From the NCBI GenBank assembly GCA_037954235.1, contig JBBMOA010000012.1, positions 13,741,144 through 13,805,143 on the forward strand: a stretch of 64,000 bases of DNA, in the 5' to 3' direction. Of this stretch, positions 22,701-35,500 are shown piece after piece; the stretch's first letter is position 1; every line of letters starts with the position of its first letter. This DNA is from Aulostomus chinensis (taxonomy: Eukaryota > Chordata > Actinopteri > Syngnathiformes > Aulostomidae). Below the pieces are notes generated by a model. It saw only the letters and a list, made by a program, of their open reading frames with translations, did no database searches and was not told where the DNA came from. A program made the position numbers and the translations under genes.

Positions 22701-25700
22701 GCCTGTCACTACAATTACGATTAAATAAAAATCAAATTTCCAGAATTTCTTTAAATGCCCATCCCTAGTATGTAGCTGTTCAGTTCTCAAGTCACATGTC
22801 TCTGACATCAGAAAATAGATACGAGAGATTTAATAAGAATTCTTGAGTGATTTGGTTTGCCTGGAACACACCAGACCATAGTATAATATTTCTGTTTTAA
22901 TCTCTTCTTCACTGGAGAAGCTTTGCTGTCTCCTGCTGGTTAAAAAAAACAACCTTTTAAGTTTTTGCAAATTGAGCTCATGTATGGGTTTACTGGTATA
23001 AAGAGCACGGAGAATTGTAGGAATTGTCCACTTGTGATCATATGACCTATGGTGCAGGTTAATGGACAAGACCAGGCCTAAGAATTTGGCAGGATCGAGT
23101 GTTACAGTATCAGGATACTGTACCTTTTCCCTGGCAGCCGTCTGTTTCTCTCTCAGGTATTTTTCCCGGCAGCGATCACACACCAGGTACCAGGTACTCC
23201 CTCCTATGCCTCCATCGCCACAGTTCCCAGCCCAACCACCACAGAAGTGGCCGATGCTGTTGTACCCTTGACCTCCGGCATAGCGGCCACAGCCTGCCAC
23301 AGAGAGTATTTTAATGACTAATGTTCTTTTTCATAACTACAACTCTAAAAGCAGAACTTCCATGTTCTTACCTGGGTGAGCTTGTCTCATATGGTAGGTG
23401 ACAGGGTATGGATGAGATTCCCCACACAGCTCACAGATGGTGTCTTTCTCTGGTCCACCCATGGCGAGCTGTGCCATCTCCCCAAACAGATTGCCTCTTG
23501 GACGCACCTCTGCTTTTTCACGTTTCTTCTTCTCCTTCTTTGCCTTTTTGCTGTCTTTTTCATGCTCCTTCTTTTTTAGGATGGCACTTGACCCTGGGCT
23601 GGGGAAGATCATGTTCTGAGTGGCCGCCTTGATTGTGGCTAAAGAGATGTCCTCCCAGAATGCTACCAGATGTTGCAACGTCAAAGGTAAAATTGATTTT
23701 GCTCTTAAAGAAGGATGAGAAGTCATTTCATAGGACATAGCTTCTCCTTTTCCATCCTCACACTTTTCTGGCAATGGAGGTTCCTTCAGCATCGATAGGA
23801 CCTTATTTTTGTTGATGCTGCCCATTTTAGAGATGTCTGGGCCATGTGGAGCAATATTAAACATATTAAGTGCAGAAGAAATCTCTAAGGAGTGGCGATT
23901 CTTTAACTTGCTCTCCTTCTCCTCAGCACCTTGTCCTCCAAGGGAGCTACGAATCGGTGCATGCTCTTTGGTTAAGTCTGGGTTGAACTTGAGGAAGGAG
24001 GAGCAGGCCATGGCATCGTGGACAATACCTTCATGCCAGAGGAATGCTGCGAAGACGGCACGAGCACATTCAGCCACAGACGGGGACATGGCCTGTTTAG
24101 CGGGCTCGGTGAGCCTTGGAGTGCTCTCACCTTTAAATAGAGGCCCAGATTTGTCCTTCTTTGGGCGAGTGTGCCGACCGGAGGTTTTGCGGCTGACTTT
24201 AGGCGAAGAGCGACTCTCTAGTTCTTCTTTGACAGGGGCTTTTCCAATGCTGAAGTGCACCTTGCATGAGCCCTCTTCAGTATCATGGACCTCCACATTC
24301 TCATCATTGACATCCTCGTTTGAGAGGAGAGCACTAGAAGTACAAACCTCCACCACTTCACTGTGGAGGTTTTCTTGGGTCACATGAGGAGAAGGAACAC
24401 GGTTCTCTGTGTTATTGATAACTCCTTTATTTGGATCCTTTGGGGACAGTTTTGGTTTGGGGGAAGTTGACCTACCCCTAAGTGGCTCAGTGAGTGGAGC
24501 CTTCTTCTTTCTTAGTGTGTCTGGGTCCAAAGTGTATGAATCTGATTTGGACCTCTCTCTGGGTGGTTCCAGTCGAGTTTTGGAGGATGGGCTCACTTTA
24601 GGTTGGAGATTCTTGTCATGGTGGGTTGACGAGGAATGCTGGGAGGAGGTGCTGGAAGGACTAGATCTGCCTGACGAAGACACTGACTTTTGTTTGGGAG
24701 AGGAAGAGCGAGAGACAGGGTTTGGAGACTCAGACCGGTGTCCTGCAGTTCTACCATCTGCCTTTAGGGCCTGAAGAGTGTTGTGATTGGGTGAGTGAGA
24801 GCGGCCGTGAGAGTCAGATCTCAATTTGGCCGTATCTGACCGCAGAATGAGTGCTTCGCTGGCTGAGAGTCCCCCCTCACCCGTCTTGATTCTGCTCTGT
24901 TCAGATGAACGGCTTCCTCGACTGTCCTGTTTGGGGGAGCGATTTTCCTGACGGTGTTTGGAGGCTGGGGACATGGGCCGCGCACTGGGCATCAGGTTCC
25001 CTCGTTCACCTGAATGTTGATAATACATATGCAGTTACACTAAATGAGATTAAATGACTGGTAAGATTATGAATAATTAAAGGGGACCTATTATGGTCAT
25101 TTTCAGCTCCATATTTATAATTGTTTGTTCACATACTGACCCTTTAGGCAACCACTCCGTTCACACTCGTTTGACACAATGCTTAACTCCTGTCACTTTC
25201 AGGTCCCAATCCCTAAGAACCCACTATCTTATGCCAAGGGGGTAGCACTGCATGGGGACGCTGAGTGTTCAGAGCAGTTTGAAGCCTGAGCGTTTTCACA
25301 GGGATTATCTTACATTAGTTTTAGTCGTTATTTAGAACTTCTGCCATGTTTAATGCCTAGAGCCTGACATGGTAACAATACGTATGTGCCAAAAAAGAAA
25401 TAATAAGTCCCCTTCAACTCTATTTTGATACTTGAAACCTTTAATTAATAAAATAATGATGTAAAAAAAAAAAGTAAGGTAAAATGAAATGAGGGACAGG
25501 AAGACAACTTAAGTTCAAATGGTCAAAGATGTTAGAACTTGTGAGGCAAATGGCAACAATGAGTGATGCATTTTCTTCTGAAGACTACCTAATAAGATGT
25601 TTTTTTTTCCTACCACAGGTTTGTTGTCTATTACTGGAAAGAAACTATGATGATATGAATGATAGCAAGTGGGCTATGAAGAAACTGCACTGAGTCTTAC

Positions 25701-28700
25701 ACAAAACTTCAATTGAGAACTCAAATGAGTTTATCAAGGACCGCCTCAGGTCTTCCTCTTGATATGTATATAGCCAAGTCCTCTTTTAGGTCTTTTCATG
25801 TTTGCAATAAAAGTAGTTACCTAACATACCAATTCTAAGGTTTGCCACAGACAAAAACCCACCCTCTGTCCAGTCCGAGGGGGGCAAGTATACTGAGATT
25901 ACCCACCCTTTTGCCTTAGAGCGAGAGATGAGAGAGCAGTACCATGCCCAGCCACGGACACACTGCTTTTGTGCACACGCTCACGAGAAGCAAGGCTGCG
26001 AGATGAACCGTCTACAGCGAAACAAGGCATGGAATGCAAGGAGGCCACCACAGAGAGAAAGAAAGCACAAAGAGGCAAATGGCGGCAAGTCAAGAAGGTG
26101 AAATCGAAAGAGGCAAAATGGCAAAACATTCCAGTAATGGGTCAACAAACATGTTGAGAAACTGACAAGACAAGAAAAACACTTATAAAAGAAAAAGACC
26201 AAGAGATAACAAGGAATTCAATACGAAAAACAGAGAGAGAGTAGCAAAATAAAAGACAGACAGGAAATAAGACATAGTTTGAGTAATGTTCTAAGGGAAT
26301 CTTGTATTTTTATTGTTTAATTTCAATTTGCAGTGAGACCCTTGGCTTGTTGTGCAGGGAGTGAAACAAAGGTGTTAAAAAAAGAGCAAAAAATGAAAAT
26401 GTGACTTTAAAGCCGCAATGAAGGTTATGAGGGAAAGCAGCAAAGCTTACATATCAAGCAGAAACATAAGAAACTCAGACTATTAATTCAGCACATGGCA
26501 AAAAATATCCACATCTAGTATTGAGGTTCAAAATCTTGTCATGTATATCACAGTCTTAAGCCAGTGTCACCTGGTATCGAAAAAAAATAAACAAGACTTA
26601 AACCTTCAATAATAGAGAGGTCAGCTTGTTATTGGATATTTCAGTACAGTGACCATAACTGCAAGTAATGTGTTAAAACACATTGCTCTTGCCCTCCAAA
26701 GAAATTAATACAACAAAACAAAAGGAGAGCGTATCAGGAAAAACCAAAGCTGGGAGGTAAATGTTATGCGCCTGTACAAGCAAGCGCTGCCAGAAAGCTG
26801 GACACACTTACTCAGAAGCTGTGGTTGTGGCTGAGACAGTTGGGAAGGGGATTGTCCAAACACAAATGGGCTGTGGACAAGGGAAGAGGAGGAGGAAGAG
26901 GAGGGAGGTTGGGCGGCTTGCTCGAATACGGAGGAGGAGGAGGGAGCTGCTGAGAGGAAGGGCCCAGACTGAATGGAATTCAGTATGGCACTCAACCGGT
27001 CACCTGCAAACATGGGAGACAGAGGAGGGGGAGAAACTACAGCTTACACTATAGTTTGAGGAACCAATGGGGTCGAGGGTCAATCAGTCTTCATCTTCAG
27101 AGCAATATACGTAGATGTAAAATGGGAGGATCATGGATATGAACAAGGAAGAGCTGGGCCAGGAATCAATAATGATAAATTTAGTTTTTTTGAAAAGTCT
27201 AAAGGATGGCATCTTAGTGGTTCAAATTCGGTTGCACACTTGGCAACTAAAAGCTAAAAATTGTGCGTAGTAATAATCGGACAATGTTGGAGTAAGTTAG
27301 CAAATAACGCACGCGTGGCTCCTCCCATTTTGGTCAAAAATCTACTGAGGGATGGGGTCTCATCCTACATGCCGATACCTCGGCTGAAGTATCAGAGAGA
27401 GGGATGTAGCCTATTTACTGGACAGACACTGTATCAGCAATCTCTCCGAACCATAAGCCACAGAAGATTGACGTTCTCCAGACATCAGTATGCCCTATTT
27501 TAACTGCCACCAGCTTGAGTTTACAATTCCTGTCATTTTATGAGTTGCTGGAGTCAGGAAATCAAAATGTGAGCAACAGGTGATTTCCCAGGTAGTGTAG
27601 AGACGGTATGTCAGACACAACAAACTCAACCCCGCAAAATACAACCCTAGAGCTCTTGGATGGTCTTAGCCTACGAGCTTAATGTCTATGACTCAGTCAC
27701 TCTTCTTTTGTTTTTTTGAGATTTATGAAACTGTTGCAGGGAAAAGAGGTGAAGCTCCAGCTTGTAAAATCTGAAAGAAAGCTGAAGTAGCGTCAGTCCA
27801 ACATGTAGGCGGACGGACAACACCCCACCTTGGGGAGTTTAGCAGAACGGATTCTGCTGAGTTGATCTGGGGGCGGGGGGGGGCGGGGGGGGCAGGGGGT
27901 TGGCGCAGGGGAGTGGGGGCAAAACAAGAGTCACCCTGTTTGTGTTCTCTAAGAGAACAGTTCAGGGACAGATATCATGAATAGTGCCCAGCTTAATAGT
28001 CGAGGAGGACAGAAGCAGAGTCCTGACTGAAGACAGACAGACATACCATATGCCTGACAATGCACAAATGTTAAGCAAATGGAGTAGAAACAATAAAACA
28101 TGCATAAATTAAAGGAAATGTTAGATCAGACTCACTGCATGTGAGACTTGAAAGGAATTCACACTGGATCATGAACATCTGGAGTGCCGCTACAAGTTGT
28201 GTTTTTGCATCAAAGAATAAAGTGACCTGTAAGAGTTATGTAACCTCTACCCAAAAGACTATCGAACTTTGTGATCATTTACCACATGGATCAGTTTTAA
28301 AAAAGTAAAGGTAAAAAAGCTTTCATGGGAAAGTTCTCAGTCAGAAGCACAGCAAGATGTCTGGTAATGCGTTGCAATAAGAGAAGGAACAATCATGAAA
28401 CAGTTCAGAGTGAATATCAAGCAGACATAATTAATAGCAGTAATAGAAACCCTTCGCTAAAACTTTAATTAAAGCCCGAGGAACCCAACAACTGGAAATG
28501 CCTTAAGCAAAGCGGACGTTAAAAGCAAATTGATATGGAGGTTAAATGCATGAGCTTGAGCGTGTCTCTTGAAATCCAAATTGTTCTCACCTTTGTTGTT
28601 GGAGATGCCGTAGTCAAAGCCCTGCGCTCCGTTTGAGGTTGTAGCTCTGTTGAAGGCCTGCACAGAGAAGGGGCTGGGTGGCGGGGTCTGGGCCCCATGC

Positions 28701-31700
28701 TCCAGCAGCACTTGTTCTACAGATGCAAATTAGATCAAATTGTTTTACACTTTATATACATGTTCCCCAAGGCTTTAAATATAGGTTAGGAGCAGCGTGA
28801 CACAGTGAGGCGAAGATGTGGCTTACCGTCATCGTGTCGAAGGTACTGGTTTCCTCCGCGGTCTCTGGCCAATGACCAGGCCTCTCCCTCATCACTCTCA
28901 CAGAACTCCACTACACTGTTTTTATCCAGTTGTACCCAGGCTCCCTCTGAGTTGACCACCTGATACACAAACAACACTCTTTATCCATACTCACACACAC
29001 CCTCTGAACATTTGTCACACACAGCACCAACACACAGTCAACATCAATAAAAAAATCGAGTCACAGCCAAAGACTGTCAAAGATTGGACGTAGCCAAGTG
29101 TCTTGATCCTGCATTTGTTCCCATTGACCAGCAGAGAAAAATCTACTGGTTGAAAAAATAAGACTGTACAGATGTCCAAAAGGAAATGAACCCAGCTGTC
29201 AACTGATTTGTTAAATCAGAAAACATTTTCTTTCTGATTTTGTTGTTGACTTGTTTCAAGTCTCAAAACAGAAACATGTAAATGAAGGACTGCAGCTAGG
29301 ACATATATCGTGAGGCCCTGTGTATGAGGCTTTGATGCTTTGTTTCATAAGATGATCTTTACAAATAACTTACACTCTAACTGATTTAAAAGCATCATTT
29401 CAATTGTTAGAAGTACAAAGCTAACAATTGGCTCAGTACACTGCAGATGCACACCTGCAACATAATCACAGCTAGCTTCATGCTTCTTCTGGTTTAGTAA
29501 GATGCTGTTTCATGGGTAAAGCTCTGTAGTCTTGTTTTGCCGCTTCTTACTAAACAATTTTAGAAGCACAAATTTTTAAAATTCCACAAAGCGGTATTTG
29601 CTGACATGCAAAGCGGTATTCAGCTTGTTTTACCCACAGACCTTGCGTGCACAATGGGTGACGTCACAGTAGCTACGTCCATCTTTTATACAGTCTATTT
29701 CCCTTATCAATCCCAGCCCATCCATCTTATTACTGCACGGACAAAATCATGACACCAACTCTACAATAGCAGATCACCAACATGCAAACATTCAATTAAT
29801 CAATTGAAACAAACACAATCAACAGTAGTAGATCACAAGAATTTGATTTTGTCTATCAGCAGACACTGCAGGACAAAACTGACATGGCTAAAATAAAACT
29901 TACTCTAAAAAGAGGTTGCTTATTGAAAGATAAAAGCATGGGGTTGTTTTTTTCTCAACTCCCTGAAATATTATCATTATGGAAAAACAGACACAGACGA
30001 GTGTATTAGTACGTGCAGGCTGCACCTCCCAAATCCAGACAGGGCATTCCAGTACAGGCTCAGAGAGGAAACTATTGAACAGCATGACACACCACAGCAG
30101 CCACTGGTCATATCCAAAAGAGGGGTGGCTTCACTCATCACCAAGACCATTTTCAAAGTTCAAGGAACCCAGTTATTGACAGGAATGTTAAAAAGTACAA
30201 GAAAGATAACAGTCAAGGCACAGAATGGTTCCAGCAATATGTGATTAGACTTCAAATGAGAAGTCGGCTGAATGTGGCACCCTGAAACTGCAACGGATTG
30301 ATAAGATTCATTAGTAAGGAAGGAAGCACACAGCCACAAGAGTTGATAAGACCTTAAAGGGAAATTCAAGTACTCTTCAACCTGGACCCTGTCTTCCACT
30401 GTGTTTGATTGGTATGATAGGTAGGGGCCAAAATTCATTAAATTGTTTCAATTAAGGATTTCAACCACAGCTAGCATACAAGTCAATCGCCCAAGTTAAA
30501 GTCTGTCCATGACAAGCGTTTCTGTTCCTGACGTTCTCATATTGTTATTCGTCCATCAGCATCGTTGAAAGGATTGTGAAAGGTAGCTTTAGTTTCAGTA
30601 CCTGTGTTGAGAGGGGGCACTGTTAAGGGATATTTACAAGAAACATCACGCTGAGACGTATCGCAGCAGAGAATTTAGACAGCTGCCACATAAATGAACT
30701 GTTAAAAATCATTTTATTTCAGTTTATCAAAAGTTTGGAATATTTAGCTGCTTTCAATCTTGAGGATGTATTTAAATTTGGGGGCCATCCTTATTTATGT
30801 GAACTACAGCGTAGCAACAGGGTGTACGGAGGATTCTGAATCGGCTGTGGAGCTTGGGAAACTGGTGATGTTGCTGTGGGTGCTGTGATGGGATCCCCAC
30901 AGGAAGGAGCCCATGTCTTGTAAGGAGTGGGACTTTTTTATTCTACTATCAAAAACAAGCTCTTCTTTGGACATGGACCATAACCTTGTATGTTTGTATG
31001 CAGTCAATTCATGGTTGTTGACCTTGGTGTCTCACTCAATATTGGAACAATTAAACATTTCAGCCACTAACAATCATTTCTGACCCACGAGTGTAAAAAT
31101 AGGGCCCAAGTTAAAAAAAATACGGTAATTTCTCTTTAACAAGTGGAAAGATACAGAACACACACCCAGAAGCAGCTGATGTATTCCCCGTAAGAGAGAG
31201 ATTACAGTGTTTACATTCAAAATCAATTCAGTATGAGAAAGAGGGAATACTAATCTGCCTGTTAGAGAATTACTGTAAGGCCAAAAGGGCATTATAGCCT
31301 TATGTGATTTAATTGATTCAATTCCAGAGACAAAAATGACATTGCATTGGGGTGAGTGCGTACCTCGCCTATGGCCTTGACCATGTTGCCAAGTACTAAC
31401 ATTCCAATGGGGATACCCCTAAGGTTTGGGCAGCTTCTGATGTTGTGACCAGAGGGGCCGGTCTTCACTACCTTATAAAGCCCCGGACCGCCGCCCTGCC
31501 CTGCCCTGTTCTGCAACCGAGTGTGGGCCTCGTGGGAAGGGCAGCTGCTCACCTCCTTTATGTTCTCCTCCGACTGGCCCCTGACCTCCTGCAAGAGGTA
31601 AAAGCATTAGATCAGTCTAGATTGAGAGGAACACATTAACAAGCTGTGACACAGGACTAGGATCAGTTATTAAAAAGTTCTGTAGTCATAGGGCCCATGT

Positions 31701-32537
31701 CCACATAAGGTTTTTTTTTTTCTTCCCCCAAGCGCCAGCACCAGTATCACCAGTTCATAAGTTGTTTCCAGTGAGGTGCAGGCATACGCAGCCAGCTACT
31801 TTTTTTAAACATTTCTTCCAGCACTTCTGGTTGGAAAACTTTTCAGAAAGGCCAGGGCCATCAGTGCACTCTTTTTTTAGGCAGCCAATCATATGGCTGC
31901 CTGAAAAATGGATCACTTCTCATCACTCTGGTGACCTGAACAGTGGGTAAGGAGCTTGTTCTGGCTGAATCTGTTTTTCCTGGATATTACGATATCAAAT
32001 GTGTCAGAAATTAAGATTGGGGAAGAAAGCAAGTTTGTGACAGCTTTGTGAGTTTTGTGAATCAATCCTCTATATGCAGCACCAACGGATAGCATCATGC
32101 ACACTCTACTGCTGACTGAGTGCAGTATTTAAAAAAAAGAAAAAAAGTAACACATTCAATTGCATCCTTGCACTTTGATCCCATGTGTGGATTTAGCCAG
32201 TAAGCAGTGGAGGGCAATAACAGGCCTGGTTGAGTTGCAAGGAATAAAAGATGAGGATTGGGATTGGTAACGTTTATTTATTCCCTTATGCACACATTCA
32301 GCAAGAGATAGGATGCTATTGAGTATAATAAAAATTTGCCACAATAGACCCCCCTTTATGAGTATTAGAATGTTCAGTTACTACTGAATCAGTTTGAGAA
32401 AGGACCTGATTCATATTGATGGTCATCCTTAAGGTTGTAGTTTTTGGTGCTGTTGAACTGTCCCATTCATATAAACTGAAGTGACAAAATGTTAGGAGCA
32501 GATCCCTGTAAATGCCTGGCTGGTGCATGTGAGTGCG

Positions 32538-32578
<41 letters not shown>

Positions 32579-35500
32579 GTGTATACACACACGTTATGTT
32601 GACACAGGCCCTAACAGAGAGAAAAAAATACAGAGTTATACTAGCAGGATGCATACGTAAGATGTTTTTTTTTTTAAGTATGAACTTAAAAAAGGTCTTA
32701 AAAGCAACCCAAGTCATTTTACATTTCTCCCACTCCAAAAATATCAAATGAGCTCATATATCACATCATCACTGAAAACCTATTTTGGAATAATGTGTCA
32801 ACCGATGATTACACTGTCCACATATCTAAAAGGCCAATATATTCAGTGAATACACACAAATCCAACACTCTATTCCACATTGTGGTGATGCAGACGATGG
32901 ACTACAGTCATCTGGTCTGAAGGGAGGCATGCTAAGACAAACAAGAATACAGGACTATACATGACAAGCCTTTCAAACAAGACCTCATGCAACAGACTGG
33001 ACATTAGTGTCTTCAACCTCATGCAATGTACAAGCTGGAACAGTATTTACTCAAGTAACCACTGCAGCAGGCTACGGAAGCAGTTAAGTCTGATAAATGA
33101 TCACCATCAAACAAGACAGACAACCATGCAACTGTGGTTCCACCTCGCGTGTCTGAGTTTAACACTGTGGGGGGGCTAGAAAGTCATAAGGGGTTTAAGA
33201 GGACAAGTAGAGCAACAAATAGTCATAATCTACAGGGCAGACAAGCTGTTCATCCCTCCTCCGTAACACTCACCTGTGGTGGGAATATAGTTAAGGGGGT
33301 CCACGACAAAAAGCCGATATCCCTGACTCCTTGGCTAGCATTAAAGACATTCTGAGCAACAGATCGTAAGACAGTCAAGAAACAGAAGACGACTCAAGAG
33401 AGAGAGAGAGAAGAGAGAAAATAGGTATGGGGGAGGCGCTGACGTATTTTTTTGGAAGAAAAAAAAACGTTTTTTTGGGGGGCTTTATTTCCAGGGATCA
33501 GAGGTTATTTGAGGGAGTGAAGAAGAGACAACAGAATGGTGGTAGAGGTAAAAAGTGACAGGCACCACCCATCATGCGTGAGAATCAAGTGTAGATCAAA
33601 TAAGGGGCAGAAAAGATATTGAAAGTTCACGCCAAACACCTTCAAAGTGAAATTTAATGATCCGTGACCAAAGAAAGAGGAAGGAAAGAAATGCATTTAA
33701 AGAAAAACTTCCAAAAAAATTCCCTCTTGGATGATGTGGTGTGTCATGCTGTTCAGACAGAGACCTGACATGGAAGCCTTTCAGCACCTGAAGCATCCCA
33801 ATACAAAGGAGGAAATGTAGTGCAGTAGAGGAACAATTTCCCACTGAGAGGTTGTGTGGTCCAGTAATTGCTTCATGACAGAAAACCACCTGCTTACTGA
33901 CATCTCGTCTTTAGGATACCTTCCTTGTACTCCAATAACACCATAGCAAAAGCTTCCAATTAAATTTCAGCAATTTCTGTGGCATGGAGCAAGAGAAACC
34001 TTTGTTGTGACATGCTGCTTCGTGTCTGTTCACATGAGTGCAGACTAACCCACTTCACCACAAGATGAAATTGCTCCTTTACTACCTTTCTCCTGATCGG
34101 TCAATTGCTGCATTGGGCTTCACGTCAACACTTACTACCTATACATAAGCATTTACAAGTGCCTCTGTTTCAACATTTGATGAGTAAATTATGGTGAACC
34201 TTCCACCTCTAAACATGACTTAAAGCATGCACGCTAACAGCTGCTGCTCCTCTGCACAGTGCGTTAGTGAAAGTTTCATACTCAGTGTTGTTTTAATACA
34301 TTTCATGCAACCCAGCAGTTGGACTTTGATGAAGTTCTCAATGTAACATGCTTCGTGGACATTTGGGGAGTTAGTGCCAAACACTGGATAATCCTTGAAC
34401 CCATTATTAGAATGGTTAAACAAAAAGGTGATCGCCGAGCTTATCATCCCCAAATGAACAGCGCAGGAGCCTCTGTGGTTTTTAACAGACAGCTCAGCAG
34501 GCCCTCTACTTACGTCAGCTGGGACCAGAAGGCTCCTGCCCAGGTGCTGGTTAAATGACAGGCACCAGGCTTCAGTGTACCCATTCATGCTGGGAACGTA
34601 CTTCTTTACAGTTTCATCATTGAGCTTGAGCCACACACCATCATCATTGTGGATCTAAGGGAAAACAAGCGACAAAGCACAGCACGGCCATGCCATCCTG
34701 TTACTATGGAAACAGGAGGGGCACACGCACACAAACACACGCACGCACGCGCGCACACACACACACACACACACGCACACACACACACACACACACGCAC
34801 ACACACACACACACACACACACGACACTTGTGAGGCCACAGAAAAGTCTTTGTTAGGTCACAATTCAGAGGATGTGAAAGCTGCTTCGGACAAGGCATAT
34901 TTAACATGACTCTCAAGTATGTCTTTCACATCAGGACCTTAGATTTGCAAATGGGCAAATTCCTACTCTATTTTATTTGTCAACTTAATCATTATAGTAA
35001 CCTTCACCAAGAAGGTTTGTGTTTTTGATGCAGTTTGCTTGGCTGGTTGCAGTTCATGCAAACACTACCTGCTCATGAGACTTTGTGGAATAGTGTAGCA
35101 TGGCACGGAGGGAAATCCATCAAATTCTGAGACATATTTGTTTAAAATACAATTAAAAAAGCAGTGTTTCTTTTCATGGAACTTAGCAGAGGTTTGCAGC
35201 GTAGGTCTGCATTGTGGTTGTACCTCTAGTTTAGTATCTGATGGTGATTAAGTGTTTCTTTTTTGGATTAATATTTGTCCTCACCCAGCTGCTGACTTAC
35301 AGCGAAAAGATACTATTTGATGGTAATATTTTCAATCCATCATTGATACTATTAACACAAAAGTAAACTCTAACTATGGTGATAGATATTCAGATGAATA
35401 TGGCTCTATCTATACCTTCAGTCTATGGTTTGTGTGTTTCTAACCGGACAGCTGCTATGTACTCTCACCTTTGACGTCATTAAGTATGTAGATGTGGGAG

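Larger units (their letters stand above)
28960..31363. other. MYCBP2 intron with repeat relics
   Basis: About 2.4 kb. Two repeat relics (29657-29699 and 30354-31140) are listed separately. No exon was seen. Confidence 0.65.

Noticed and set aside
24409..24774. 121-codon plus-strand open frame
   Set aside because: Antisense shadow of the large Ser-rich MYCBP2 exon.
32316..32747. 143-codon minus-strand open frame
   Set aside because: Runs through a GT/CA microsatellite and intron sequence; no MYCBP2-like peptide or splice logic.
34606..34916. Open frames of His/Thr or Cys/Val repeats
   Set aside because: Microsatellite translation products next to a real MYCBP2 exon.
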